Part shown: positions 41,770 to 50,628 of the stretch, one piece after another
How the letters are laid out: each line of letters opens with the position of its first letter
How positions within the stretch are numbered: position 1 is the first letter of the stretch
NCBI RefSeq assembly: GCF_023015985.1
Contig: NZ_JALKAO010000001.1
Coordinates: 744,001 to 808,000 of the forward strand
From: Marivita sp. S6314
GTDB taxonomy: Bacteria > Pseudomonadota > Alphaproteobacteria > Rhodobacterales > Rhodobacteraceae
Length of the DNA stretch: 64,000 bases
Direction: 5' to 3'
Made by a program: the position numbers and the translations under genes
The notes under the pieces: model-generated
Databases searched by the model: none
The model's input: only the letters and a program-made list of their open reading frames with translations
What the model was told of the DNA's origin: nothing

Positions 41770-43293
41770 CTAATGCGTCAGCCCTCGATCCATCTCGACC
41801 TCCCGCTCTTCTAGCTCAGTTTCAACCTCTCTTCGGCGGCTTTCACTAATTTCAAGCTGGTCTCGAGTTGCCTCCGCAGATTCCCGTAATTCGAGCCCTC
41901 GCTCAGCAAGCCGTGCAACGCAGCCACGGACGCCACTTGCGATTGAATGAGCACCGACACGCAGGCGGCTAATCCATCGATCTGGCTCTGCATCCCCTTC
42001 GTCGAGCGTGCCTCTAACCCGCTCAATTCCTTTGCTGAGACTTCGCAGGCCGTCACCAACCGCTCGACGCAGGCGAGCAAGTCGCGTTCCAAGGCTGTCG
42101 GGGGTGTCGTCATCTAGTTCTCCTCGATCTTGATGCAGGTCACTGATCTGCCGCCCAGTGTACAGGTCCTCAGGCGCGTCTTGGTCGGGTCCAGCACCAG
42201 CCAGGTCCCGTCCTCCCTGTCGATCCGCGTCAGGCCCAAGTCCGTCATCTCTGAGCTGGCCAACATCAGCGTCCAAAGCAAGCTCGCGGCCATCATCGAG
42301 ACGATCCCCGCCAAGAACGTCCCCGTGATCAGCCAGGGCGAGATCGTCAGCCAGCTCTTGTTCTGTCGCAGAAAGGTGCGGGTATCGATCTCGATTGTAC
42401 GCTGCGCGCCCATTGCAATGCTGTTCAAATCGGTCCTGAAGCTCTCCAGCTGGGATGTCATCGAGGCGGCGTAGTCCTGCCGGATCGTGTCCAGTTCCGC
42501 GTTCAGTTTCTCGCTCAGCCGTGTCGGCTTGCCAGTCTTCATGGAAAATCTCTCCTTTCAAACGCCAGCGCTCGCCGGTGTCGGGGTCTTGTGCGGTCAG
42601 GTAGGCCTTGCCCGCGCGCGGGATATCAAAACCCGCGTTGGTAAGGGCGTCGAACATGCTGGCGCGGTCGGTGATCAGGCCTACGCTGACCTGATCCAGA
42701 ATCCACGCGTGCAGCTCATCACGGCCTTGCGCGCGGGTTGGGGTCTCGATGGTGTCGCGAACCTCTTGGGTGCGCTCCAGCTCCATCGGATCGGCCCACT
42801 TGTGGCGCTGGTTCATCACGTTGCGCAGACTATCGAAGGCCTTCTCGTAACCGGGCGGCGCGATGTTCAGGCTGCGGCCCGAGGTCAGTTCCAAGCGCGG
42901 TGTGCAGAAGTGGAGCTCGACGCGGTCTTCGTGGGTATGTCGGACCCAGAGCACGTCATATTGCGTCGGGTCCAGCCCCGCGAAGGCCAGACGCTCGAAG
43001 CTGTCCATGACCTCGGCCTGCTGTTCCTCGGTCGGTGCATCCTCGGCGGCAAAGCTGATCACGCCCGCGCGGTAAGTCCACTGGTGGCGGCTGGCGTCGA
43101 TGAGCGCTTCGGTGCGGTCGGGATTACCGCGCAGGACCTCGGGCAGTGGTTCGCGTGTGACCGTCATCGGCTGGCTGTCGGCATCGCGGATCAGGTCGCG
43201 GTTGTCGTCGTAGGCCAGCACCTTGTCCGCGACGAGGTAACCGACCGGACCAGCGCCCGCGCCTTTGCCGTTGCGGAAGAACTTGATCAGCAT
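41770..43293 (-). CDS. mobA: ColE1-type (HEN-class) mobilization relaxase
   Basis: A 507-residue relaxase resembling ColE1 MbeA. MLIKFFRNGKGAGAGPVGYL opens it; GVISFAAEDAPTEEQQAEVMDSFERLAFAGLD and YDVLWVRHTHEDRVELHF follow. The last corresponds to the HEN metal motif, here H-E-H. It nicks and covalently binds DNA at oriT for transfer. From about residue 250 the protein becomes acidic and of low complexity, exactly where two other genes overlap it in another frame. It overlaps mobC by seven bases. It would need a conjugative helper. Confidence 0.88.
   Translation of the reverse strand: MLIKFFRNGKGAGAGPVGYLVADKVLAYDDNRDLIRDADSQPMTVTREPLPEVLRGNPDRTEALIDASRHQWTYRAGVISFAAEDAPTEEQQAEVMDSFERLAFAGLDPTQYDVLWVRHTHEDRVELHFCTPRLELTSGRSLNIAPPGYEKAFDSLRNVMNQRHKWADPMELERTQEVRDTIETPTRAQGRDELHAWILDQVSVGLITDRASMFDALTNAGFDIPRAGKAYLTAQDPDTGERWRLKGEIFHEDWQADTAERETERGTGHDPAGLRRLDDIPAGELQDRFEQHCNGRAAYNRDRYPHLSATEQELADDLALADHGDVLGGDRLDDGRELALDADVGQLRDDGLGPDADRQGGRDLAGAGPDQDAPEDLYTGRQISDLHQDRGELDDDTPDSLGTRLARLRRAVGDGLRSLSKGIERVRGTLDEGDAEPDRWISRLRVGAHSIASGVRGCVARLAERGLELRESAEATRDQLEISESRRREVETELEEREVEMDRGLTH
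41811..42113 (-). CDS. Nested mobilization protein, MbeD-like
   Basis: A 100-residue helical, coiled-coil-prone protein encoded wholly inside the relaxase gene in another frame (over relaxase codons 394-495). GAGGAGA lies six bases before its ATG, and its ATG directly abuts the TAG of the nested gene upstream. ColE1 mbeD occupies the same place. A role in relaxosome or entry exclusion follows from that position only. Confidence 0.75.
   Translation of the reverse strand: MTTPPTALERDLLACVERLVTACEVSAKELSGLEARSTKGMQSQIDGLAACVSVLIQSQVASVAALHGLLSEGSNYGNLRRQLETSLKLVKAAEERLKLS
42114..42542 (-). CDS. Nested mobilization protein, MbeB-like
   Basis: A 142-residue protein encoded inside the relaxase gene in a different frame (over codons 251-394). 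A charged helical N-terminus (1-60) precedes one membrane helix (about 68-95) and a small C-terminal domain with EDGTWLVLDPTKTRLRTC. ColE1 MbeB has the same order: coiled coil, membrane helix, short GxW-containing tail. AAGGAGAG lies before the ATG. MbeB/MobB proteins anchor or stabilise the relaxase. Confidence 0.8.
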   Translation of the reverse strand: MKTGKPTRLSEKLNAELDTIRQDYAASMTSQLESFRTDLNSIAMGAQRTIEIDTRTFLRQNKSWLTISPWLITGTFLAGIVSMMAASLLWTLMLASSEMTDLGLTRIDREDGTWLVLDPTKTRLRTCTLGGRSVTCIKIEEN

Positions 43294-43760
43294 CGGCGCG
43301 CGGCCTCGATGATCTGTGCAAGCTGGCGCTCGATGGTCAGCAGGCGGCGGGCAACGGTGAGCGCGTCGAGGTCAACGCGGCCCACCTGCATCGCGCGGTT
43401 CAGCCAGCGAGCGATCTGGTTGAGATTGCCGCCGATGCGCCCGACGGCCAGCACCAGCGCGGGATCGACGCGGGGGATGGGTTTGCGACGGCGGGCCTCG
43501 GTCAGGCCAAGCGCCTCGCGCAGCAGGGTCGCAGCGGGCAGACCAGCGGCCTCGGCCTTGGCGCGCAATTGGGCCTTCTCTGCGGCGGTGCACCGAAAAA
43601 CGAACGTTTCGGTCAGCGGCTCTTTGGTGCGGGCTTTTCCCGCGCCAGTGGGGTTCGAAGGGGAGGCTTGCCGCCCCTCGCAAGGTCCCGTGTCAACAGC
43701 GCCAGCGTATGACATGGGTCGCCTTGCTGTTTGCTCTTCGGTGGGATCGGTTGCGGTCAT
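43287..43760 (-). CDS. mobC: Relaxosome accessory protein MobC/MbeC
   Basis: A 157-residue protein. The C-terminal half carries the MobC signature: FVFRCTAAEKAQLRAKAEAAGL, then VGRIGGNLNQIARWLN, a ribbon-helix-helix-like DNA-binding unit. It helps the relaxase bind oriT. Start: ATG at 43760, overlapping the stop of the upstream gene (ATGA); it overlaps mobA by seven bases. Confidence 0.9.
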   Translation of the reverse strand: MTATDPTEEQTARRPMSYAGAVDTGPCEGRQASPSNPTGAGKARTKEPLTETFVFRCTAAEKAQLRAKAEAAGLPAATLLREALGLTEARRRKPIPRVDPALVLAVGRIGGNLNQIARWLNRAMQVGRVDLDALTVARRLLTIERQLAQIIEAARRC

Positions 43761-44620
43761 GATCTGAGGCCTGCGGCTTGGATTTGGGCCTGCGTCACCA
43801 TCTTTGAGGCGAGCAACGCCGTCACTTGGGTGCCCGTTATGTGTTTGCACATCGGGCTGCGATCACTGATCCAGCAGGCTAGCCGAGCGTGGTGATCGGC
43901 TTGCAGCGTTGCTGTCTTTTCGCGGTCTGCCGCTTGCTTCTCGACATAGGCCTGCCACCGCCGCGACTGGAACCAGTTGTCGGAAAAGCAGACCTTGGAG
44001 CGGGTGAAGCCAGCGCTGTCGGTGGCGTAGGCTTGGACGGCTTGCAGTAAGTCCTCCGGCCTGATCCCTTCCTTCATGGTCCCTTCGATCTGGGCAAGGC
44101 AGACTGCTTTGCCCCGCAGCCGGTCGGGCGGATACGCCTTCAAAATCATCTCAGCCTCCACCGCCTCGCGCTCGCGCGAAGGAGGTTCTTTAACAGGTTC
44201 AATGGTAAGGTTCCTGTCCCGATTTGAGACTACCCCCGTCTCACCGTTGAGACTTTTCCCCCGTTTTTTTGAGACGTTTCCCCCCGTCTCGTTTTGGGAC
44301 TCAACCCCATTGGGCCCCCTGCCCCCACCCTTCGGATGCGAACTAGGGCCAAGGCTGATATCGAGGTGCAGCTCATACTGATTAGACCCGCGTCCGCCAT
44401 CGCCGTCACCACGAGCATGACGCGTGACAAGGCCGCATTGCTCTAAGGTGGTCATGTGCCGAAACAGCGTTGCGCGGCCCATCTCGCATTCGTCCGCCAA
44501 GCGCTGTGCGCTTGGGTTGCACTGGCCCGTCTCTTTATTGTGGAAGTCCGCCAGTTGGATCAGCACGATCTTGGCGGCTGGCTTGAGGCCTTTGACGTTC
44601 GCAGCCCAGATCAACGCCAT
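43757..44620 (-). CDS. HTH replication-initiator-like protein
   Basis: A 287-residue protein. The N-terminal HTH_36-type domain contains LKPAAKIVLIQLADFHNKETGQCNPS and RLADECEMGRATLFRHMTTLEQCGLV, as in small plasmid and phage replication or regulatory proteins. A middle linker is rich in Gly/Ser/Asn. The C-terminal part contains YATDSAGFTRSKVCFSDNWFQSRRWQAYVE. It overlaps mobC by four bases, so it heads the mobilization operon. Start: ATG at 44620 favoured; 44629 is possible. It may replicate the excised circle or regulate transfer. Confidence 0.72.
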   Translation of the reverse strand: MALIWAANVKGLKPAAKIVLIQLADFHNKETGQCNPSAQRLADECEMGRATLFRHMTTLEQCGLVTRHARGDGDGGRGSNQYELHLDISLGPSSHPKGGGRGPNGVESQNETGGNVSKKRGKSLNGETGVVSNRDRNLTIEPVKEPPSREREAVEAEMILKAYPPDRLRGKAVCLAQIEGTMKEGIRPEDLLQAVQAYATDSAGFTRSKVCFSDNWFQSRRWQAYVEKQAADREKTATLQADHHARLACWISDRSPMCKHITGTQVTALLASKMVTQAQIQAAGLRS

Positions 44621-44653
44621 TCCGCTCATAGCTTTGAGCCTGCCAAAACACGG

Positions 44654-44692
44654 GTATCAGGTTCACAAGATGTTCGACAAAAGTCCTGATAC
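44654..44692. promoter_or_regulatory. Inverted repeat upstream of the mobilization operon
   Basis: GTATCAGG (44654-44661) and CCTGATAC (44685-44692) are perfect inverted copies 23 bases apart, in the short gap between the operon start and attR. It could be an oriT arm, an integrase arm site or an operator; sequence alone does not decide. Confidence 0.45.
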
Positions 44693-44733
44693 TTTTCTGG
44701 CCCTAAGGGATTGTTTTTGTGGCGTAATACACT

Positions 44734-44780
44734 GGATTGCAAATCCGTGTACACCGGTTCGATTCCGGTACTCGCCTCCA
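44734..44780 (+). repeat. attR: 47-bp copy of the tRNA-Cys 3' end
   Basis: Identical to 33925-33971 and ending in CCA. The 5' part of the tRNA is absent here, so it is not a functional gene. It marks the right end of the integrated element. Confidence 0.95.
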
Positions 44781-44825
44781 TCACCCAAATTGATGAAATT
44801 GCCCGCGCGGGATTGCGTTTGGGCG

Positions 44826-45704
44826 TTATGGGGTGTGCGCATCAATGGGGCCGCGTTCGGCGTCGATCAGGGCGCCGAAGAGGACTGCGAAGGCCGAGAG
44901 CCACAGCCAGGTCAGCAACACGATCACTCCGCCGAGCGCGCCGAAGGTTTCGTTGTAGGACGCAAACGACTGGACATAGACGCTGAATCCGTAGCTGACC
45001 GCGACCCATGAGCCGCAGGCGATCAAGGCGCCGGGTGTCAGCCAGGGGCCGCTGACCTGTTTGCGGTCCGGCCCGTACCGGTACAGGATCGCGATTCCGG
45101 TGGCGGCCATGAGGAACAGGATCGGCCAGCGCAGGTAGAGCACCAGGTCCCCGAGCCAGCCGATGCTTCCGAAAACGGACGCGATCACGGGCAAGGCCGC
45201 GACGATGCTGATGGCCAGCAACAATCCAACGATGATCACAAGTGTCAGCAGAATGGTCAGCGCCTTGACGACGAAGAAACCACGGGTCTCTTCCCGCGCG
45301 TAGATCACGTTGAGACCGACGATAAAGTTCGCAACCGCTCTTGAAGCCGAATAGACCGCCACGATCAGGGCAAGAATCGCGGCAAAGCTGAGCGCGGAAT
45401 TGTCTGTCTCGGCCACCGCGCGCAACTGTCCGATCACGATCTCGGCCGCGGCGTCCGGCAGCATCCCGGCGATGTCTTCGCTGTTGTTGACCAGCATTTC
45501 GGGCTGCAGAAAGAACCCGGCCAGAGCAACCGCAGAGGTGATTGCCGGAAACAGCGACAGCAGCGCGTAAAACGCGATGCCTGCCGCGATCAGGGCAAGG
45601 TTCAGCGACGCTTGCTTTGAGATGACACGCCACGCCAACCCCACCGGCCCCGTTTGCAGCCGCCTTGTGATATGTTCAAACACGCGCCCTTGCCGCCTTT
45701 TCAT
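44826..45704 (-). CDS. YihY/BrkB-family inner-membrane protein
   Basis: A 292-residue integral membrane protein with six or seven hydrophobic segments. ASLNLALIAAGIAFYALLSLFPA is the family start, and GSWVAVSYGFSVYVQSFASYNETFGALGGVIVLLTWLWLSAFAVLFGA the highly conserved end. Once mis-annotated as RNase BN; the function is unknown. First chromosomal gene beyond the mobile element. Confidence 0.93.
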   Translation of the reverse strand: MKRRQGRVFEHITRRLQTGPVGLAWRVISKQASLNLALIAAGIAFYALLSLFPAITSAVALAGFFLQPEMLVNNSEDIAGMLPDAAAEIVIGQLRAVAETDNSALSFAAILALIVAVYSASRAVANFIVGLNVIYAREETRGFFVVKALTILLTLVIIVGLLLAISIVAALPVIASVFGSIGWLGDLVLYLRWPILFLMAATGIAILYRYGPDRKQVSGPWLTPGALIACGSWVAVSYGFSVYVQSFASYNETFGALGGVIVLLTWLWLSAFAVLFGALIDAERGPIDAHTP

Positions 45705-45791
45705 TCCCGGTCACCAGACGATCAGAAGACGAAGCCGCTGTGGCGAAGTCAAGCTGTTGTCCGGCACGGATTTGCGGACGGGGCCGCGTGA

Positions 45792-48700
45792 TCAGCGGGT
45801 GATCCTGAGTGTCACGATCTCGAACGGTGCGATGTCGAGTGTGACGTGGTTTCCGGCATGGTGCACCCGGCCCGGTGTGTTCTGTCCAAAGAAATCCTGT
45901 TTTTGCACGGCGGAGGGAGGGTCCTGGAACACGAGCGCGACGCGGCGCGCTTCGCCCTGGGCTTCGAACAGGCGCAGGTCGAACGAGGCGCCTGCGTTGG
46001 ATGGGACCAGCGTTTCGATCAGCACCCCCGGTGTGTCACAAATCACGAATGGCGCGGCCTGCCCGGCATCGCCATTGGCGCGGGGGCGGGTCACCCGGAC
46101 CGGCAGGTTCAGATCATAGGCGGCGTGATCCAGCACCGCGCGGTCGGCCCCGTCATAGGGGAGCAGCGCATAGGTGAAGCGGTGATGCCCCTGATCGGCC
46201 TGCGGATCCGGAGAGGTGGCGCTTTTGATCAGCGTCACGCGGATGGTGTTGCGGTGGATGTCATAGCCGTATTTGCAATCGTTCAACACCGCGACCGCCC
46301 CGCCCGGATCGGCCAGCTGCGCCCATTTCTGCGCCGGCACTTCGAACCGCGCGGCGTCAAATGCCGTATCGCGCGAGGTTGCCCGTTCGATCGTGCCCCA
46401 TTGAATGTCGAACTGCGCCTTGGGCGCCGAGATTGCCACCGGGAACGCGGCTTTCAGCAAGGTGTGGGTTTCGTGCCAGTCCACCTCTGTGTCGAAGTCG
46501 ATGCGCCGCGACCCGGCGGTCATCCGGATTGTCTGGGTGACGGTGCTGCGCCGCCACTGATGCACCACGCGCAACGCGGCGCGAATGGGGCCGCTTTCGA
46601 TCAGCTCGATGTTCGGGGATGTCGCAATCACCTCTTGCCGGTCTTCGATATGCGGATCGATATCCCATGCGTCCCAGCAGATCGGGCGATCTTCAAAGAC
46701 CTGAAGCTCGTTGCCCAACGCACCCGGCGCAAGGATTTCGCGCCCGGTCGCCTTGTCCATCACGCTCGACAGCGCCCCGGTCGGCAAGACGTCAACGCGC
46801 AGGAATTCGTTTTCCAGCACCGCGAACCCGTCCCGCATCTGCGCAACCGCTGGCGCGTCTGGCAGGCTGGCTGAGGACAAGGGTGTTTGCGAATAGCTGG
46901 GCACGTCGCGCAACAGGTAAAGCGCGCCCTCTTCCGTGACCTGGTGCGGCAGGTCGGCGTGGATGTCGGCCTCGACCACCCGGTCACCACATGTGGGCAG
47001 CGTGCTCAGGACCGTTGGGTCCGGTCCGGACAGGCGGCGTGCCGCGCTTTCTGCAGCATCCTCGACGGCGCTGAAGATGGCGTGGAAATCCTGTTGGGCA
47101 TCGGCATAGACCGCGCCGATGGAGGTGCCGGTGACAATGTCGTGGAACTGGTTCAGGCACAGCAGTTTCCACGCATCCGTCAGGTTCGGAACGATACCCG
47201 CCATGACGGCGAGCGCCTCGGCCTCGTGCAGCGCCGCCTCGGCTTTGCGGTTGGCGCGTTTGATCCAGGCCTGAGAGGTAAAGACGCCGCGATGGCCTTC
47301 CATGTAGTGTTCGCCGCGCCAGATCGGCATCGTGTCGCGCGTGCGGGCGATCTCGGTCATGGCGGCGCGCACCGTGCTCATTTTCAGCTTGGGCATGCCG
47401 GGCATCGCCGCATAGGCGTGGGCCTTGGCCAACAGGTCTTCGGTTGGACCGCCCCCGCCATCGCCGTAACCATAGCAGATCGGCAGATTGTCTTTCAGAT
47501 CGCCGGTTGCGTGGGTCAGCGTGCCCATCACCTCTGCCGCGCTGAGATCGCTTTTGTAATTCGTCGGGAAGGGCAGATACTGCACCTCGCGCGGGGTGGT
47601 CAGGATATGCGCTATGACCTGGCTGCCGTCGATGCCTTCCCAGATGTGGCTGGACCACGGGACGCGGTTGATCTGGTTCCAGTTCAGCTTGTTGGTGACA
47701 AACCAGTCCAGCCCCGCAAGTTTCATCAATTGCGGGATCTGCCCGGGAAACCCGAACGTATCGGGCAACCACAATACCGGCGTTTCCACGTCGCCGAAGA
47801 CTTGTTTGAAGTAATCGCGCCCTAGGGTGAGCTGCCGCACCAGCGCCTCGCCGCCCGGAATGTTCAGGTCCGGCTCGACCCACATGCCGCCCATCACCTC
47901 CCATCGCCCTTCGGCGACGCGGGCTTTGATGCGTTCGAACATGTCGGGGTAATCCTGCGCCATCATGTCATAAAGCGCCGGTTGCGAATGGCTGAACCGG
48001 AACTCCGGGTCGCGGTCCATCAGACGCAGGACGTTGGAATAGGTACGTGCGTTTTTCAGGCGGATCTGGTCAATCGTCCACAGATACGCGATGTCCATAT
48101 GGGCATGGCCAATGCCGTGCAGCGTTATGTCGAGCGGCGCGCCCGCGTCGGCAATGCCCGCTTTCAGCAATTGCAGCGCCTCGGGCACAGAGGCATAAAA
48201 CCCCTCGGCCATCGGGTCGCGGGTGTCCAACGCCTGAAACGCGTCGTTCAGCGCGTCCAGAAGCCCCGCGCCTTCGGGTGTGTGCACCCCCAACACCCCC
48301 AGCGTGTCAAAGGCGGCGGTGGCGGTGCGCAGAAAGGCCACGGTCTCGGGACAGCGTTCGACCAGCGCCGGTTTGCCCATGAAGAGCTTGGCCTTGTGGT
48401 CGGGATCGGGGGGCCAGCCGGCCAGACCGGTCCAGCCATGCAGGGACACAAGATGCTCGGCCCCATCCGCCAGCGCGGGGTCCAGCGGGATCGTGTGGTG
48501 ATAGCGATCCGCCGACGCCACGGGCAGACGGTCGATATACACAAGCGCTTCGGGATGGTTGAAGATATCCCCCAGCACGCCAAGCGGCAGATGCAGCGCG
48601 AGATGGGACGCATCCCAATCCGGCGGCACAGCGAAATTGCTGGTCATGACAAAGTTGAGGTCCGCATGCCCCCAGTAGCTGTCATGCGGGATCGCCTCGA

Positions 48701-48878
48701 TCCCGTCGGGATCATGGCAACGCGCGGCATCGACGCGGGCCGACGGCAGCGACACCAGCTTGAACGGCGGCACCCGTTCGGTCCGCCGATGCACCATCGG
48801 GGCAATCAGTTTCAACCGCGCGCCGATCTTGTCTTTGGTCAGGCGCCATTGGTGATGAGTTGCGGCCACTAAGGTCAT
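45792..48878 (-). CDS. Alpha-mannosidase, GH38 family
   Basis: A 1028-residue retaining alpha-mannosidase. An N-terminal beta domain precedes the GH38 catalytic core (about 275-560): HAHMDIAYLWT holds zinc ligands, MWVEPDLNIPGGEALVRQL follows, and WLPDTFGFPGQIPQ contains the nucleophile Asp. The C-terminal part (about 640-1028) is the GH38C beta-sandwich. No signal peptide is seen, so it acts on imported mannosides in the cytoplasm. It overlaps the ABC ATPase gene by ATGA, directly linking import and hydrolysis. Confidence 0.93.
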   Translation of the reverse strand: MTLVAATHHQWRLTKDKIGARLKLIAPMVHRRTERVPPFKLVSLPSARVDAARCHDPDGIEAIPHDSYWGHADLNFVMTSNFAVPPDWDASHLALHLPLGVLGDIFNHPEALVYIDRLPVASADRYHHTIPLDPALADGAEHLVSLHGWTGLAGWPPDPDHKAKLFMGKPALVERCPETVAFLRTATAAFDTLGVLGVHTPEGAGLLDALNDAFQALDTRDPMAEGFYASVPEALQLLKAGIADAGAPLDITLHGIGHAHMDIAYLWTIDQIRLKNARTYSNVLRLMDRDPEFRFSHSQPALYDMMAQDYPDMFERIKARVAEGRWEVMGGMWVEPDLNIPGGEALVRQLTLGRDYFKQVFGDVETPVLWLPDTFGFPGQIPQLMKLAGLDWFVTNKLNWNQINRVPWSSHIWEGIDGSQVIAHILTTPREVQYLPFPTNYKSDLSAAEVMGTLTHATGDLKDNLPICYGYGDGGGGPTEDLLAKAHAYAAMPGMPKLKMSTVRAAMTEIARTRDTMPIWRGEHYMEGHRGVFTSQAWIKRANRKAEAALHEAEALAVMAGIVPNLTDAWKLLCLNQFHDIVTGTSIGAVYADAQQDFHAIFSAVEDAAESAARRLSGPDPTVLSTLPTCGDRVVEADIHADLPHQVTEEGALYLLRDVPSYSQTPLSSASLPDAPAVAQMRDGFAVLENEFLRVDVLPTGALSSVMDKATGREILAPGALGNELQVFEDRPICWDAWDIDPHIEDRQEVIATSPNIELIESGPIRAALRVVHQWRRSTVTQTIRMTAGSRRIDFDTEVDWHETHTLLKAAFPVAISAPKAQFDIQWGTIERATSRDTAFDAARFEVPAQKWAQLADPGGAVAVLNDCKYGYDIHRNTIRVTLIKSATSPDPQADQGHHRFTYALLPYDGADRAVLDHAAYDLNLPVRVTRPRANGDAGQAAPFVICDTPGVLIETLVPSNAGASFDLRLFEAQGEARRVALVFQDPPSAVQKQDFFGQNTPGRVHHAGNHVTLDIAPFEIVTLRITR

Positions 48879-50605
48879 CCCTGCGTCAGCGCGAAACCTG
48901 AAATGTCACCGCGCAGCACCGTCCGGGTTTGCGCCGCCGCCGCTTCCTGCGCTGCGGGATCCCAACCAGATCCGCCCTGCCCCCAACTGCGGTTCAGGTC
49001 GGGCCAGGGGATCGAGTCGATCAGAAGCTGGGTGTAGGGGTGCTGCGGCGCGCCGATCACCTCTTTCGGCGGCCCGGCTTCGACCACATGGCCCTTGTAG
49101 AGGACCATCACGTAGTCGCTGACGTGATAGGCGGTGGCCAGATCGTGGGTGATGTAGAGGATCGAAATCCCGTATTTGTCTTTCAGATCATAGATATTGG
49201 ACAGGATTGTCGCGCGCAGGGACGCATCCACCATCGACACCGGTTCATCCGCGATCAGCAGCTTGGGCGACAGCATCAGCGCGCGCGCCACGATCAGGCG
49301 CTGGCGTTGGCCGCCGGACAATTGGTGCGGATAGCGCGACAGCACAAGATCGGGGTCGAGCCCCACGGCCGCACAGGCCTCTTCCATCGCCTGTTGAGTA
49401 TGCGCGTCGGATTTGGCCAGACCGAACTGCTTGAACGGGAATTTCAGCGCATGGTTCACCCGGTAAAACGGATTGAAACAGGCATAGGGGTCCTGAAACA
49501 CCGCCTGCACGTTCTTGCGGAACTCCAACGATTGCGCGGCAGTCATCCCGTAGATATCGCGCCCCTCATACAGCACCCGGCCCTGCGATGGCGGGTTGAA
49601 GCCCAGCATGATCGACCCCATCGTCGACTTGCCCGACCCGGACTGCCCCACGATCGAAATGATCTGCGGTGTGTCGCCTTCTAGGGTGAACGACAGCGGA
49701 TGCAACGCCGTGACATCGCCGTAGTCCTTGCGCACGTTTTCAAACCGCAACAGCGGTTCGGAACTGTCCCGCCGGGGCGCATCGGCGTTGCGTTCGGGGT
49801 TCAGGAAGCTGTCGCCGCCCACAAGTGGCACCGAGGAGATCAGATCCTGCGTGTAGGGGTGCTGCGGGTTTTCGATAATCTGCTGCACCGTGCCATGCTC
49901 GACCAGTTCGCCGTCTTTCAACACGGCCAGTTCATCCACCGATTGCGCCATCAATCCCATGTCATGCCCGATCAGGATCAAGCCCGATCCGATCTTGGCC
50001 TGAATGTCCTTGAGGGTCTGCATCACCTGTCGCTGGGTCACGACATCCAAGGCCGAGGTTGGTTCATCCGCGATGATCAGATCCGGGTTCAGGATGATGC
50101 CCAGCGCGATGCACACCCGTTGCTTCATACCGCCGGACAATTCGTGCGGGTAAAGTTGCGCGGTGTGGGTCGGCAGGCCAACGCTGGCCAGCGCCTCGTC
50201 TGACCGGCGCTTCAACTCGGCCCGGTCAAGAGTGCCTTCATGCGCGATGATCCCGTCCCAGAGTTGCGGCTCGATCCGCATCACCGGGTTCAACGAGTTC
50301 ATCGCGCCCTGCGGGATGTAGGCAATGCGCGACAGGCGGGTCAGGCGCATCTCTTCCTCGGACAGCGCCAGCACATCGACCCCGGCCAGATCAATCGTGC
50401 CCGACGCCACGCGCCCCGGCTCGGCCAGCATCTGCATCACCGCCAACGCGGTTGTCGTCTTGCCAGACCCGCTTTCACCGATAAAGCCAACCCGTCGGCC
50501 TTTTTCGATGGTCAGGTTCAGGTGTTTGACCGCCTGCACGATGCCCTTGGTGGTGGGAAACTCGATAGACAGGTCCCTGAGCGTGAGAACAGGTTTGTCG
50601 GTCAT
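48875..50605 (-). CDS. Fused double ATPase of a peptide/opine-type ABC importer
   Basis: A 576-residue protein with two complete ABC domains, equivalent to DppD and DppF joined. The first has Walker A GESGSGKTT and LSGGMKQR; the second, after about residue 275, has GQSGSGKST and LSGGQRQR, with DEPTSALD-type and DEPVSMVD Walker B regions. C-terminal oligopeptide-ABC extensions (QHPYTQDLISS, QHPYTQLLIDS) follow each domain. ATG at 50605 after GGAGGT. It powers the importer made with the next three genes. Confidence 0.93.
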   Translation of the reverse strand: MTDKPVLTLRDLSIEFPTTKGIVQAVKHLNLTIEKGRRVGFIGESGSGKTTTALAVMQMLAEPGRVASGTIDLAGVDVLALSEEEMRLTRLSRIAYIPQGAMNSLNPVMRIEPQLWDGIIAHEGTLDRAELKRRSDEALASVGLPTHTAQLYPHELSGGMKQRVCIALGIILNPDLIIADEPTSALDVVTQRQVMQTLKDIQAKIGSGLILIGHDMGLMAQSVDELAVLKDGELVEHGTVQQIIENPQHPYTQDLISSVPLVGGDSFLNPERNADAPRRDSSEPLLRFENVRKDYGDVTALHPLSFTLEGDTPQIISIVGQSGSGKSTMGSIMLGFNPPSQGRVLYEGRDIYGMTAAQSLEFRKNVQAVFQDPYACFNPFYRVNHALKFPFKQFGLAKSDAHTQQAMEEACAAVGLDPDLVLSRYPHQLSGGQRQRLIVARALMLSPKLLIADEPVSMVDASLRATILSNIYDLKDKYGISILYITHDLATAYHVSDYVMVLYKGHVVEAGPPKEVIGAPQHPYTQLLIDSIPWPDLNRSWGQGGSGWDPAAQEAAAAQTRTVLRGDISGFALTQG

Positions 50606-50628
50606 GCGACACCTCCAATCCGGGCGCG

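Larger units (their letters stand above)
33925..44780. mobile_element. Integrative mobilizable element in tRNA-Cys
   Basis: About 10.8 kb between two 47-bp copies of the tRNA-Cys 3' end. One end carries a tyrosine integrase and small HTH factors beside the tRNA. The other carries a HTH replication/regulation-type protein and a ColE1-like mobilization set (MobC, HEN-type relaxase, two nested genes). No type IV secretion genes are present, so it would need a helper for transfer. Cargo: a four-gene SIR2/Ham1 operon, a toxin-antitoxin pair, and a membrane protein. The cargo is visibly more AT-rich than the flanking chromosome, and several of its genes use TTG or GTG starts. Confidence 0.93.

Noticed and set aside
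42487-43767. 426-codon plus-strand frame opposite mobA/mobC
   Set aside because: No motif, and antisense to the mobilization genes, unlike the two nested frames on the minus strand that have ribosome-binding sites and family resemblance.
44734-44780. A second tRNA-Cys gene
   Set aside because: Only the last 47 bases are present; the acceptor 5' strand and D arm are missing, so it is an att repeat.
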